Assembly (NCBI GenBank): GCA_963827595.1
Contig: CAWHBT010000013.1
Location: forward strand, 124,001-188,000
Direction: 5' to 3'
Length of the DNA: 64,000 bases
Source: DATEDA01 sp963827595
GTDB lineage: Bacteria > Pseudomonadota > Gammaproteobacteria > Burkholderiales > SG8-39
Shown: positions 35,801 through 44,235 of the stretch, piece after piece
Layout: every line of letters begins with the position of its first letter
Numbering within the stretch: position 1 is the stretch's first letter
The notes under the pieces: generated by a model
What the model was told of the DNA's origin: nothing
Database searches by the model: none
What the model saw: the letters and a program-made list of their open reading frames with translations, nothing else
Made by a program: the position numbers and the translations under genes

Positions 35801-37256
35801 ATGCGCGGGCTCGTGCACGCGGTCATGCTCCTCGCGTTCTGCTCCGGCTGCGCGGTCGGCCCCGACTACGAACGGCCGAAGACGGACGCCCCGGACAAGT
35901 GGCGGATCGACTACCCCGAGGCCGCTGACGTGGCGAACACCAGATGGTGGGAGCAGTTCGACGATCCGGCCCTGAACCAGCTCATCGACACGGCGCTGCG
36001 GGAGAACCGGGACCTCTTCATCGCCGCCGCGCGCGTCGATCAGTTCATCGGGCAGCTCACCACGACGCGCTCGCAGTTCTATCCCCAGATCGGGTACAGC
36101 TTCGATGCGAGCCGCAACCGCGCGAGCCGGGTCGGCCAGCCACCGCTCGCGCCCGGCGCCGACCCCTACTACTCGCTGTACCAGGGCGCGCTCAGCGCCG
36201 ACTGGCAGATCGATCTCTTCGGGCGCGATCCGCCGCCAGAGCGAGTCCGCCCAGGCGCAGGTCTATGCGAGCGAGCAGGGCCGCCGCGGCGTGATCCTCT
36301 CGCTCGTGACGAGCGTCGCGGCGAGCTACATCACGTTGCGTGCGCTCGACAAGCAGCTCGAGATCGCGCTCGCCACCGCGGCGAACTACGCCGACACGGC
36401 AGAAGATCTTCGAGCTCCGCTTCAAGGGTGGGGTGGTGTCGGAGGTCGAGCTCGCGCAGGTCGAATCGCAGTACCAGCAGGCGCTCGCCGCGATCCCGGC
36501 GCTCGAGCAGCAGATCGCCGCGCAGGAGAACCTGATCTCCGTCCTGCTCGGGCGGAACCCGGGGCCGATCCCGCGCGGGCGGCCGATCGGCGACTTCCCG
36601 GCGCCCGGCATTCCCGGCGATCTGCCCTCGACGCTGCTCGAGCGGCGTCCCGACATCCTGCAGGCGGAGCAGATCCTGGTCGCGACGAACGCGGACATCG
36701 GCGCGGCAAAGGCGCTCTACTTCCCGACGCTCTCGCTCACTGGTCTCCTCGGCTCGGTGAGCACGGCGTTCGGCGACTTCCTGACCGGGCCGGCGGGCGC
36801 CTGGACGCTGGCCGCGGGCCTCGCCGGCCCGATCTTCACGTTCGGGCAGATCGAGGGCCAGGTGCAGACGGCCGAGGCCTCCCAGCGCGCGGCGCTCGCG
36901 AACTACCAGCAGGTGATCTTCAACGCGTTCCGCGAGACGAACGACGCGCTGGTCGGGACGGTGAAGAAGCGGGAGGAGGCGACGGCGCAGGTGCGAGCGC
37001 GTCACGGCGCTCCGGGAGTATGCCAGGCTCTCGCGGCTGCGATTCGACAACGGCTACGCGGGCTACATCGAGGTGCTGTACGCCGAGAACGAGCTGTTCA
37101 GCCGCCGAGCTCGCCGCGGTGCGCTCGCAGGCCGACAGCTACACGCAGGTCGTGAACGTATACAGGGCGGTCGGCGGCGGCTGGGTCACCGAAGCCGATA
37201 AGCTCGCGCCGCAGCCCGCGCTCGGGCTCTCGCAGAACCCGCGCCGGTCCCAGTGA
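35801..37256 (+). CDS. RND outer-membrane factor (four apparent frameshifts)
   Basis: The frames together spell one TolC-like lipoprotein: lipobox SGC, GPDYERPKTDAPDKW, DTRWW-like WWEQFDDPALNQLI, then LERRPDILQAEQILVATN and a final AVGGGW. Breaks fall near 36225 (after DWQIDLFGR), 36398 (before KIFELRFKGG), 37000 (before ERVTALREYARLSRL) and 37097 (before AELAAVRSQADSY). Each piece lines up without loss of the family pattern, giving about 480 residues. Four indels in one gene, beside two intact operon partners, fit local sequence error better than decay, but inactivation in the living strain cannot be excluded. Confidence 0.8.
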
Positions 37257-37611
37257 CTCCCGCCGGCCCCGTTGCAGTGCCGATCCGCCGACGATCCTGT
37301 CCGGAAAGCCGGCCGCGGCAGGGTCCCGTTCGCCGGGCACGCGGGCCCGGGACAGGGTCGAACCCGGCCGGAATCAATGAGTTGCCGAGAAATGCGACGG
37401 CTTTCTCGCCCCCGGGCGTGACGCCTTTCCGCGCCAAGGGCTTGTTGGGTATCGTTTTTGCTGGCTAAGTAGAGTCCGCGGTCGGGGCGGTGCGGCGTGT
37501 CGGGCGGTCTCATGGAGCGCCGGGGCCGCAGCCGCCCCCCGCGTGACACCAAGATCGGCGCCGCGCGCGGCACCCGTCGCGGCGCACCAACCTAGAGGAC
37601 TTCGCACGCTC
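37257..37611. other. 355-bp intergenic region, no gene seen
   Basis: No coding signal was found between the efflux operon and the next gene. A GG-N10-GC arrangement at 37446-37462 resembles a sigma-54 promoter but matches only part of the -24 element. No terminator hairpin with a T run was seen behind the efflux operon. Confidence 0.5.
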
Positions 37612-38322
37612 ATGGCGGGCTCATCGCTCGTTTCGTCGTTCGGCTTCGGTCGGGGAAAAGCCGACCAGGACGGCGGCCGCGACGAGGTAATGACCGACGA
37701 GGACTACCTCGCCTGGGGCAAGACGTCGAACACGGGCGAGCTCTCGTCGAGCGAGGGCAACCCGCTGTTCGCGCTGCTCGAGGACGGGGAGGGGTTCGAC
37801 GCGGTGGCCGAGGTGCCGTTCGGGCTAAAGCACGTGACCGACCTGCACGTCGTGATGCGCCACGCGGTCGCGGTCGCCGGCGAGCGCCGCGAGGACCTCA
37901 CCCGTCACGCGCTGTTCCATCCGGTATTCGCGGGCTTCGCCCTCGGCTTCGCCATCGGGCTCGCGCAGGCGCACCGCGCCAAGCACCTCGGGTATCGGTC
38001 CCCCGTGCGGCTGACCCGCCGCCAGCAGGAGCTCTGCGACCAGTGGGGTGCCGAGGTGGCGACCTACTTGCTCGCGGTCGTCGACACCTCGGGCATCTTC
38101 GGCAAGGACGCCGACCTCGAGCTCTATGGGATCGAAGACCGCTGGCGCCTGCTCTCGGAAGAGCGCCGGCTCGAGGCGTTCGACCGGCTCAAGGACTGCG
38201 TGGCCGCCGGCAAGAGCGCCGCGCACCTCTGGTTCCTGGACGACTCCGCCGACGTGCCGCCGTTCTTCCTCGACACGCTGGTCGGGTTCGTCGAGGCCTA
38301 CCCCGATCGCGACTTCGACTAG
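37612..38322 (+). CDS. Hypothetical protein, unrecognised
   Basis: From ATG 37612 the product has 236 residues, is acidic, and lacks a signal peptide. One moderately hydrophobic stretch (VFAGFALGFAIGLAQAHRAK, about 101-120) might be a single membrane helix or a buried helix. The C-terminus is Asp-rich (FLDDSADVPPFFLDTLVGFVEAYPDRDFD in short pieces). I do not recognise a family. AGAGGA lies about 14 nt upstream. It converges with the next hypothetical gene. Confidence 0.65.
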   Translation: MAGSSLVSSFGFGRGKADQDGGRDEVMTDEDYLAWGKTSNTGELSSSEGNPLFALLEDGEGFDAVAEVPFGLKHVTDLHVVMRHAVAVAGERREDLTRHALFHPVFAGFALGFAIGLAQAHRAKHLGYRSPVRLTRRQQELCDQWGAEVATYLLAVVDTSGIFGKDADLELYGIEDRWRLLSEERRLEAFDRLKDCVAAGKSAAHLWFLDDSADVPPFFLDTLVGFVEAYPDRDFD

Positions 38323-38338
38323 CGGCCCCGGCCGCCGG

Positions 38339-38659
38339 TCAGCTCAACCCGTAACCGCGCTTGTAGAGCAGCCAGCGGCCCTCGCCGCCGCGACGGTAGT
38401 GCCGCTCGTCGCGCAGGGCGACGAGGTGGATGCGCCAATCGCGGTCCGGCTCCGCCGCGGCCAGCCGCTCCGCGTCGCGGACGGACCAGGCCTCCTCGAG
38501 CGCAAAGCAGTCCGCTTCGTACACCGGCACGCCGTCGCGGGTCAGTGCGGCGTAGCCGACGCCGACCGCGACCTGCGAGTCGAGCGCGAGCACTTCATCG
38601 GTGTGACGCGTAGGCAGCGCGCTTGCGGTGTCGCGCAGCGTGTCGTGCAGGAGCGACAT
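38339..38659 (-). CDS. Hypothetical protein, unrecognised
   Basis: The 106-residue product begins MSLLHDTLRDTASALP and ends LLYKRGYGLS. It has a central strand-rich part (VAVGVGYAALTRDGVPVYE) and no signal or membrane helix. ATG 38659 is preferred to GTG 38674 because GGAG lies upstream. No family or partner is evident. It is divergent from the LOG-family gene. Confidence 0.55.
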   Translation of the reverse strand: MSLLHDTLRDTASALPTRHTDEVLALDSQVAVGVGYAALTRDGVPVYEADCFALEEAWSVRDAERLAAAEPDRDWRIHLVALRDERHYRRGGEGRWLLYKRGYGLS

Positions 38660-38794
38660 GCTCGGGTTCTCCACTGGGGAAGGGACAGTGTAGTCACGCG
38701 CGATGACAGCAGCATGACCTGCCGCTGCCGAGCGGCGCGTTTAGGGTAGAGTCGCCCGGCGCGCCATGAGTTCCCCTGCCGATCCCACGCCGCG

Positions 38795-39428
38795 ATGAGC
38801 GGCCTCGCACTCGACCGCGCCGCCGGCGTCCTGTGCCACGACGCGTTCGGACGCTTCGATGCCGACGCGCGCGTCTGGCGCCCCGCGGCGTCGCAGGGCG
38901 CGCCCGTCGGCCTGCGCGAGGCCGACGCGCTGGCTGCAACGCGAGAGCGGCCGCCCATGCCGCGCGCCGGTCGGCGTGATCGGGGCGCGGGAGGCGGCCG
39001 AGCCGCAGCTCGCCTTCGCGGCCGCGCTCGGACGCGGGCTCGCCGAGCTGGGGGTCGTCGTGCTGTGCGGCGGCCTGGTCGGGGTGATGACGGCCGTGTC
39101 CAGGGGCGCCGCGGAGGCCGGCGGCACCGTCGTCGGCCTGCTGCCGAACGGCGACTGGCGGACCGCCAACCCCTGGGTGACGATCCCGATCGCGACCGGC
39201 ATCGGCGTCGCGCGGAACGCGATCATCGCGCGCGCCGCGCTCGCCCTCATCGCCGTGGGTGGCGGCTACGGCACGCTCTCCGAGATCGCCTTCGGCCTGC
39301 AGTTCGGCAAGCCCGTGCTCGGCTTCTTCGATGCCGAGCCGCTGCCCGGGGTGGAGCGGGTCGCGACGGTCGACGAAGCGCTGGACCGCGTCGCGCGCGT
39401 GGTGCTGGAGCTCCCGGCTGCGGGCTGA
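38795..39428 (+). CDS. LOG-family (TIGR00725-like) Rossmann protein, one frameshift
   Basis: The main part, from VGVIGAREAAEPQ on, is a SLOG/LOG-type Rossmann protein. It has GLAELGVVVLCGGLVGVMTAVSRGA, the GLLPNGDWRTANPW segment and the PGGxGT-like region as VGGGYGTLSEIAFGLQ. The normal PGG is GGG here. An N-terminal part of about 45 residues (GLALDRAAGVLCHDAFGRFD) lies in another frame and joins near 38935 at EADAL/WLQRESGRP. Relatives include nucleotide-binding proteins and the cytokinin-activating LOG enzymes; the function of this subgroup is unknown. Confidence 0.68.
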
Positions 39429-39524
39429 CCGGCGCGTCCCGGCTCGGCTCGACGGCTCGGCTCGACTCAGCAGCAGCCGACGCACCCCGCACGCCCGGCC
39501 GCCAGCCAAGTTGTACCGCGCGGA

Positions 39525-39575
39525 GGCTACCCCGGTGGCATATACTTCGCGGCGCATCATGGCCGCGGGGTAGCC
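39525..39575. promoter_or_regulatory. Inverted repeat before the histidine kinase gene
   Basis: GGCTACCCCG (39525-39534) pairs with CGGGGTAGCC (39566-39575) around a 31-nt spacer that contains TATACT, a good -10 sequence at 39541-39546. No matching -35 is seen. The structure could be an operator pair around a promoter, or an RNA hairpin in the kinase leader. The region before it (39438-39466) holds a small CGGCTCG direct repeat. Confidence 0.35.
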
Positions 39576-39659
39576 CTTGTTTCCTCTGTCGAATCTGCAG
39601 TTTAGCGCCCTCCTCCGGAGTTGCGGCGGGCGCCGCTTCGCGCCCGCGAGGCGGCGCGG

Positions 39660-41495
39660 ATGAGCGTCGCGGTCGGTACCTGGAGGTCGGCGGCCAAGCC
39701 CTTCCGTTACGCGGCGGTGATCACCGTCGCGGCGCTGCTCGTGGGCGGCTGGATGTACCTCTACGTGAAAGCCCGCGCCGTCGACCTCGCCGCGGCGAAC
39801 GAGGTCATGGCGGGCCTGCGCGAGCTGAAGGAAGTCGACGGCCGCTGGAACGATTGGCTGATCGGAACGCGGCTCGACACGCGCCCCGCGGGCGCCGCCG
39901 TGCAGCGCTCGTCGGTCGAGCCGACGAAACTCGCGCGGATCCACGCGCTGCTCGCGATCCAGGTGTTCTCGCTCGACAATCCCGTGCCGCCCGCGACGCT
40001 GGTGGGCTTGAAGGAGGCGTTCGATCGCAAGGCGCAGGAAGTGAACGCCTTCGCCGCCGCGAGCGACGCGTATCGTCAGGCCGCCGCCGGCTACCAGAAG
40101 GCGAACGAGGCGTTCGCCGCCGCGACCCTGGAGCGCGGCCTGGGCATCCCGCCCGGGACGGCGCGCGATGCGGAGCGCGTACGCGACGCCATCCTGTCGT
40201 TCGCCGCCGCCCCGAGCGACGCATCGCGCCAGGGCGCCGAGGGCGCACTCGCCCAGCTCGCAACGGCCGGAGTGCCGGAGTCCGCGCGCCCGGAGCTCGA
40301 CCGGCTCGTCGCCGCGGCCCGCGCCGCGATCGAGACGAGGGCGAACGAGGACGCGCGGTTTCGCGCCGCGGTGTTCGCCGCGACCGGTCCGCGGCTCGAC
40401 ACCGCGATGCGCGCGTTCGAGCGCGGGTTCGGCAACGCCCTCGACGAGGCCGACCGGTTCCGGATGTACCTCGTCGTCTATTCCGGCCTGCTGCTGCTGC
40501 TCGCGGCGTGGCTCGCGTGGCGGCTCACCGGCAGCTACCGTGCGATCACCGGGCTGAACCGGCAGCTGCGCGAGGCGAACGAGTTCCTCGAGCACCGCGT
40601 CGAGGAGCGGACCAAGGAGCTGAAGGCCGCGCTCCACCAGCTGAAGGAGCAGGAGGTGCTGCTCATCCAGAGCGAGAAGATGTCCTCGCTCGGCCAGATG
40701 GTGGCGGGCGTCGCGCACGAGGTGAACACGCCGCTCGCCTACGTGAAGGCGAGCCTCGACACGGTCCACGGGCGCATGCCCAGGGTCGCCGCGGCGCTCG
40801 GCGAGGCCGAGAAACTGATCGCGATGCTGCAGTCGGACCAGACCGACGACGCCGCGCTCTCGCGCCAGTTCGCGGTCGCCTCGGCGGCGCTGAGCGAGGC
40901 CCATTCGGGCGGCGCGTTCCCGGATCTCGACAAGCTGGTGCAGGACGGCCTCTACGGGATCGGGCAGATCTCGGAGCTCGTCAACAACCTGCGGAACTTC
41001 GCGCGCCTCGACCGCAGCAAGATGGCCGAGTTCGACCTGAACGAAGGACTCGGCGGCGCGCTGTCGATCGCCAAGCACCAGCTCAAGCGGCGCACCGTGA
41101 ACAAGGTGCTCGGTCCGATCCCGAAGATCGCGTGCGCGCCATCGCAGATCAACCAGGTGTTCCTGAACCTCCTCACCAACGCCGCGCAGGCGACCCCGGA
41201 GGAGGGCGGCGTCATCAACGTGCGCACCTTCCAGCCCGATCGCGAGCACGTCGCGGTGGAGGTGACCGACAACGGGCACGGCATCCCGGCGGAGATCCTG
41301 CCCAAGATCTTCGACCCGTTCTTCACGACGAAGGAGGTCGGCAAGGGCACCGGGCTCGGGCTCTCGATCTGCTACAAGATCGTCGAGAGCCACGGCGGGC
41401 GGATCACCGCCGACTCGAAGGTCGGCGTCGGCACGCGCTTCACCGTGACGCTGCCGGTCCGGCCGGTCGCGGCGCGCGAGGAGGCGCTCGCGTGA
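39660..41495 (+). CDS. Membrane sensor histidine kinase
   Basis: The 611-residue protein has a membrane helix at about 18-37, a helical periplasmic sensor of about 230 residues, and a second helix at about 273-290. A coiled coil with FLEHRVEERTKELKAALHQL follows, then a histidine-kinase core. The phosphoacceptor is His353 in VAGVAHEVNTPLAYVK. The ATPase has the N box NQVFLNLLTNAAQA, the G1 box DNGHGIP and the G2 box GKGTGLGLSI. Its stop overlaps the GTG start of the kinase-receiver fusion gene, so the two proteins are probably made together. The DivL/ArcB-like HEVNTPL box is common among kinases that have separate receivers. Confidence 0.93.
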   Translation: MSVAVGTWRSAAKPFRYAAVITVAALLVGGWMYLYVKARAVDLAAANEVMAGLRELKEVDGRWNDWLIGTRLDTRPAGAAVQRSSVEPTKLARIHALLAIQVFSLDNPVPPATLVGLKEAFDRKAQEVNAFAAASDAYRQAAAGYQKANEAFAAATLERGLGIPPGTARDAERVRDAILSFAAAPSDASRQGAEGALAQLATAGVPESARPELDRLVAAARAAIETRANEDARFRAAVFAATGPRLDTAMRAFERGFGNALDEADRFRMYLVVYSGLLLLLAAWLAWRLTGSYRAITGLNRQLREANEFLEHRVEERTKELKAALHQLKEQEVLLIQSEKMSSLGQMVAGVAHEVNTPLAYVKASLDTVHGRMPRVAAALGEAEKLIAMLQSDQTDDAALSRQFAVASAALSEAHSGGAFPDLDKLVQDGLYGIGQISELVNNLRNFARLDRSKMAEFDLNEGLGGALSIAKHQLKRRTVNKVLGPIPKIACAPSQINQVFLNLLTNAAQATPEEGGVINVRTFQPDREHVAVEVTDNGHGIPAEILPKIFDPFFTTKEVGKGTGLGLSICYKIVESHGGRITADSKVGVGTRFTVTLPVRPVAAREEALA

Positions 41496-43441
41496 CCAGC
41501 GACCGCCCGGCGCAGATCGGCAAGTACGACATCGTCGGCGAGCTCGGCCGCGGCGGGATGGGTGTCGTCTACAAGGGCCACGACCCGGTGATCAAGCGCG
41601 ACGTTGCGCTGAAGGTGATCCGCAAGCGCGACCTCGACCCGAACGACGCCGAGCAGGCGCTCGAGCGGTTCAAGCGCGAGGCCCGCGCCGCCGGCAACCT
41701 GCACCATCCGAACATCGTCGCGATCTACGAGTACGGCGAGGACGACGTGTGCGCGTTCATCGCGATGGAGTGCGTGATCGGCCGCAGCCTGCGCGACCAT
41801 CTCGTCGCCGGTTACCGGCCCGAGCTCAAGGTCTTCCCCGAGGTCCTCGACCACCTGCTCGAGGGCCTCGACTACTCGCACTCGCGCGGGGTCATCCACC
41901 GCGACATCAAGCCGGGCAACCTGCTCATCAACGAGATGGGCGCGGCGAAGATCAGCGACTTCGGCATCGCGCGGCTCGAGCAGTCGCACCTCACCCTGAT
42001 GGGCGAGGTGCTCGGCACGCCCTACTACATGGCGCCGGAGCAGTTCGACGGCCAGACGGCCGACGAGCGGAGCGACGGGTACTCCGCGGGGGTCATCGTG
42101 TACGAGGTGCTCGCCGGCCGGCGGCCGTTCGAAGGGCAGGGTGCGAACCTGATGCGGCAGATTCTCGAGATACCGCCGCCGCTGCCGTCCGCCCTCGAGC
42201 CGCGATTGTCGAAGCAGATCGACCGGGTGCTCCTCAAGGCGCTCGCCAAGCGGCCCGAGGACCGGTTCCGGAGCGCGCGCCAGTTCCTGGAGGCGCTGCA
42301 CCTGGCGTTCGACGACCAGCCGTTCACCACGGACCTGAGCGATACCGGCGAGCACGAGATTACGGCGCCGCAGGCGACGCCGGAGGAGACGCCGTCGGGC
42401 ACCCACCGGATGCGCGCCACGCGGGTGAGCGCACTCCGGCGCGCGATCTCCACGGGCGACGCGGGGGCGCAGCCGGGGCAGCCGGCGCCGGCGGAGGCGC
42501 AGCGCCCGAGGGCGCCGGGGACCGGGGTACGCAAGCCGCGCGTGCTGTTCGTGGACGACGAGGAGCGGATCGTGAACGCCCTGCGGACGATCTTCCGCGA
42601 CGTCTACGAGGTCACCGTGGCCGCCGGCGGCGAAGAGGCGCTCGGGCTGGTGCGGAGCCAGCCCTTCCACGTGGTCGTCAGCGACCAGCGCATGCCGGGC
42701 ATGCTCGGCGTCGAGCTGCTGCGCGAGGTCAAGCTCGTCGCGCCGACGACCGTGCGGATGCTGCTCACCGGCTACTCCGACCTCGCCGCGATCGTCGGCT
42801 CGGTGAACGACGGGGAGGTGTTCCGCTTCGTCTCGAAGCCGTGGAACCAGGACGACCTGCGGGCCACCATCGACGAGGCGGTCACGATCGCGATCGCGCT
42901 CGAGGCGAGCCCGCCGCCGCGCGCGGCGGCGAAGCCGGCCGAGGACGTCGTCGCGCTGGTGCTCGACGACCCGGCGATGGCGCGCGCGACCCGCGAGATG
43001 GCCGGCGACCTGTGCCGCGTCGTCCACGCCGCCACGCTCGACGACACCCTGCACGCGCTCGCGGTCAACGAGGTCGCGGTCCTGCTCGCCGACCTCGAGT
43101 CGCAGCGGGTGGACAACACGGTGCTGTTCAAGCTGCTCAAGCAGGAGCATCCGCAGACGCTCGTGATCGTCACCACCGGCGCCTCCGACTCGGAGCTCAT
43201 CATCAGCCTGATCAACGAGGCGCGCATCTTCCGGTTCGTCAACAAGCCGGTGAACCTGTCGCTCCTGCAGAACCACATCGTCGCGGCGCTGGAGCGCTAC
43301 CACGTCTTCGCGCAGTCGCCCGAGTTCGTGAAGACGCAGCGCGCGAAGGTCTCCGCGGCCGCCGAGTCGCGGCTGGGCCGCTCGATCCTCGACAAGCTGC
43401 GGTCAATCACCACTCAGCTCACCGCGCCGTTTCGGGGCTGA
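41492..43441 (+). CDS. Ser/Thr protein kinase fused to two receiver domains
   Basis: The 649-residue protein starts with GTG overlapping the histidine-kinase stop. Residues 10-270 are a complete Hanks-type kinase: G loop GELGRGGMGVV, Lys41 in VALK, His136-Arg137-Asp138 in VIHRDIKPGN, Asp156 in DFG, and APE at 181-183. No membrane helix follows. A Pro/Ala-rich linker (about 285-348) leads to receiver 1 with Asp355/356, phosphoacceptor Asp398 in SDQRMPGM, Thr426 and Lys449. Receiver 2 (about 485-600) is more diverged but keeps acidic residues 492/493, Asp534 and Lys585. No output or DNA-binding domain exists, so the kinase is likely the output, controlled by phosphorylation from the neighbouring histidine kinase. 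Confidence 0.93.
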   Translation: MTSDRPAQIGKYDIVGELGRGGMGVVYKGHDPVIKRDVALKVIRKRDLDPNDAEQALERFKREARAAGNLHHPNIVAIYEYGEDDVCAFIAMECVIGRSLRDHLVAGYRPELKVFPEVLDHLLEGLDYSHSRGVIHRDIKPGNLLINEMGAAKISDFGIARLEQSHLTLMGEVLGTPYYMAPEQFDGQTADERSDGYSAGVIVYEVLAGRRPFEGQGANLMRQILEIPPPLPSALEPRLSKQIDRVLLKALAKRPEDRFRSARQFLEALHLAFDDQPFTTDLSDTGEHEITAPQATPEETPSGTHRMRATRVSALRRAISTGDAGAQPGQPAPAEAQRPRAPGTGVRKPRVLFVDDEERIVNALRTIFRDVYEVTVAAGGEEALGLVRSQPFHVVVSDQRMPGMLGVELLREVKLVAPTTVRMLLTGYSDLAAIVGSVNDGEVFRFVSKPWNQDDLRATIDEAVTIAIALEASPPPRAAAKPAEDVVALVLDDPAMARATREMAGDLCRVVHAATLDDTLHALAVNEVAVLLADLESQRVDNTVLFKLLKQEHPQTLVIVTTGASDSELIISLINEARIFRFVNKPVNLSLLQNHIVAALERYHVFAQSPEFVKTQRAKVSAAAESRLGRSILDKLRSITTQLTAPFRG

Positions 43442-43501
43442 ACGGCGCGCTTCGCCACCGGGACGCTAGGAAGGCGGCCGGAGCCAAGCGTTCGAACACC
43501 C

Positions 43502-44215
43502 ATGCCGGCCTCCCGCTACGCCCTCTACTTCGCGCCCCGCCCGCCGAGCGGGTGGTCGCGATTCGGCGCCCGCTGGCTCGGCCGCGATCCGGCCACCGGC
43601 GAACCCGTCGAGCAGCCGGCGATCGCCGGGGTGTCGCGCGAGACGTTCCATGCCCTTACTGCCGCGCCGCGCAAGTACGGGTTTCACGCGACGCTGAAAG
43701 CGCCGTTCGCCCTGCGCGAGGACACGACCCGAACCAAGCTCGCCGACGCGGTGGCGCGGTTTTGCCGGGCGCGCCGGCCGATCCCGCTCCCGCCGCTCGA
43801 GGTGACGCGGCTCGCCGACTTCCTCGCGCTCGTGCCCGCGACGCGGGAAGGTCGGGTCAACGAGCTTGCGGCCGACTGCGTGCGCGAGTTCGAGGCGTTC
43901 CGGGCGCCGCTCGCGGCCGCGGAGCTCGATCGCCGCCGCCGCACCGGCCTGTCGCCGCGCCAGGACCGCTACCTCGAGGAGTGGGGGTATCCCTACGTGT
44001 TCGCCGAGTACCGGTTCCACCTCACGCTCACGGGCAGCCTCGAGGGGGCGCCGCCGCATCAGGTGACCGCGCTCGTTACTGCCGCGCGGGACACGCTCGC
44101 GGCGCTCGACGCGGCGCCGCTTCGGGTCGACGCGGTCTGCCTGTTCGAGCAGCCCGAGCCGACCGCATCGTTCCGGCTGCTTCAGCGGTTCCTGCTCCGC
44201 GGCGCCCGGCGCTGA
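43502..44215 (+). CDS. DUF1045 family protein (2H-phosphoesterase-like)
   Basis: The 237-residue protein belongs to the DUF1045/TIGR03223 family, often found with phosphonate genes. Two His-x-Thr motifs, GFHATLKAPF and RFHLTLTGSL, are the hallmarks of 2H phosphoesterases. The N-terminal RYALYFAP segment is family-typical. No phosphonate lyase genes are in the window, so the link is by homology only. ATG 43502 is used. It converges with the acyl-CoA dehydrogenase gene. Confidence 0.8.
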   Translation: MPASRYALYFAPRPPSGWSRFGARWLGRDPATGEPVEQPAIAGVSRETFHALTAAPRKYGFHATLKAPFALREDTTRTKLADAVARFCRARRPIPLPPLEVTRLADFLALVPATREGRVNELAADCVREFEAFRAPLAAAELDRRRRTGLSPRQDRYLEEWGYPYVFAEYRFHLTLTGSLEGAPPHQVTALVTAARDTLAALDAAPLRVDAVCLFEQPEPTASFRLLQRFLLRGARR

Positions 44216-44235
44216 CCCGCCTCGCGCCCGTCCCC

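Noticed and set aside
30757..35826. A very long open frame (about 1,690 codons) on the strand opposite the RND efflux operon
   Set aside because: It is rich in His, Arg, Asp and Leu, shows no domain, and mirrors the codon bias of the GC-rich genes on the other strand. The only genuine piece in it is the short N-terminal part of the DUF900-type hydrolase near 31 kb.
37340..37375. tRNA-like T-arm (GGGTCGAACCC) in the intergenic region
   Set aside because: No acceptor stem, anticodon arm or CCA end can be built around it.
37446..37462. Sigma-54-like promoter (GG-N10-GC)
   Set aside because: Only part of the -24 element matches, no enhancer site was seen, and the next gene is about 150 bp away. 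Such matches arise often by chance in GC-rich DNA.
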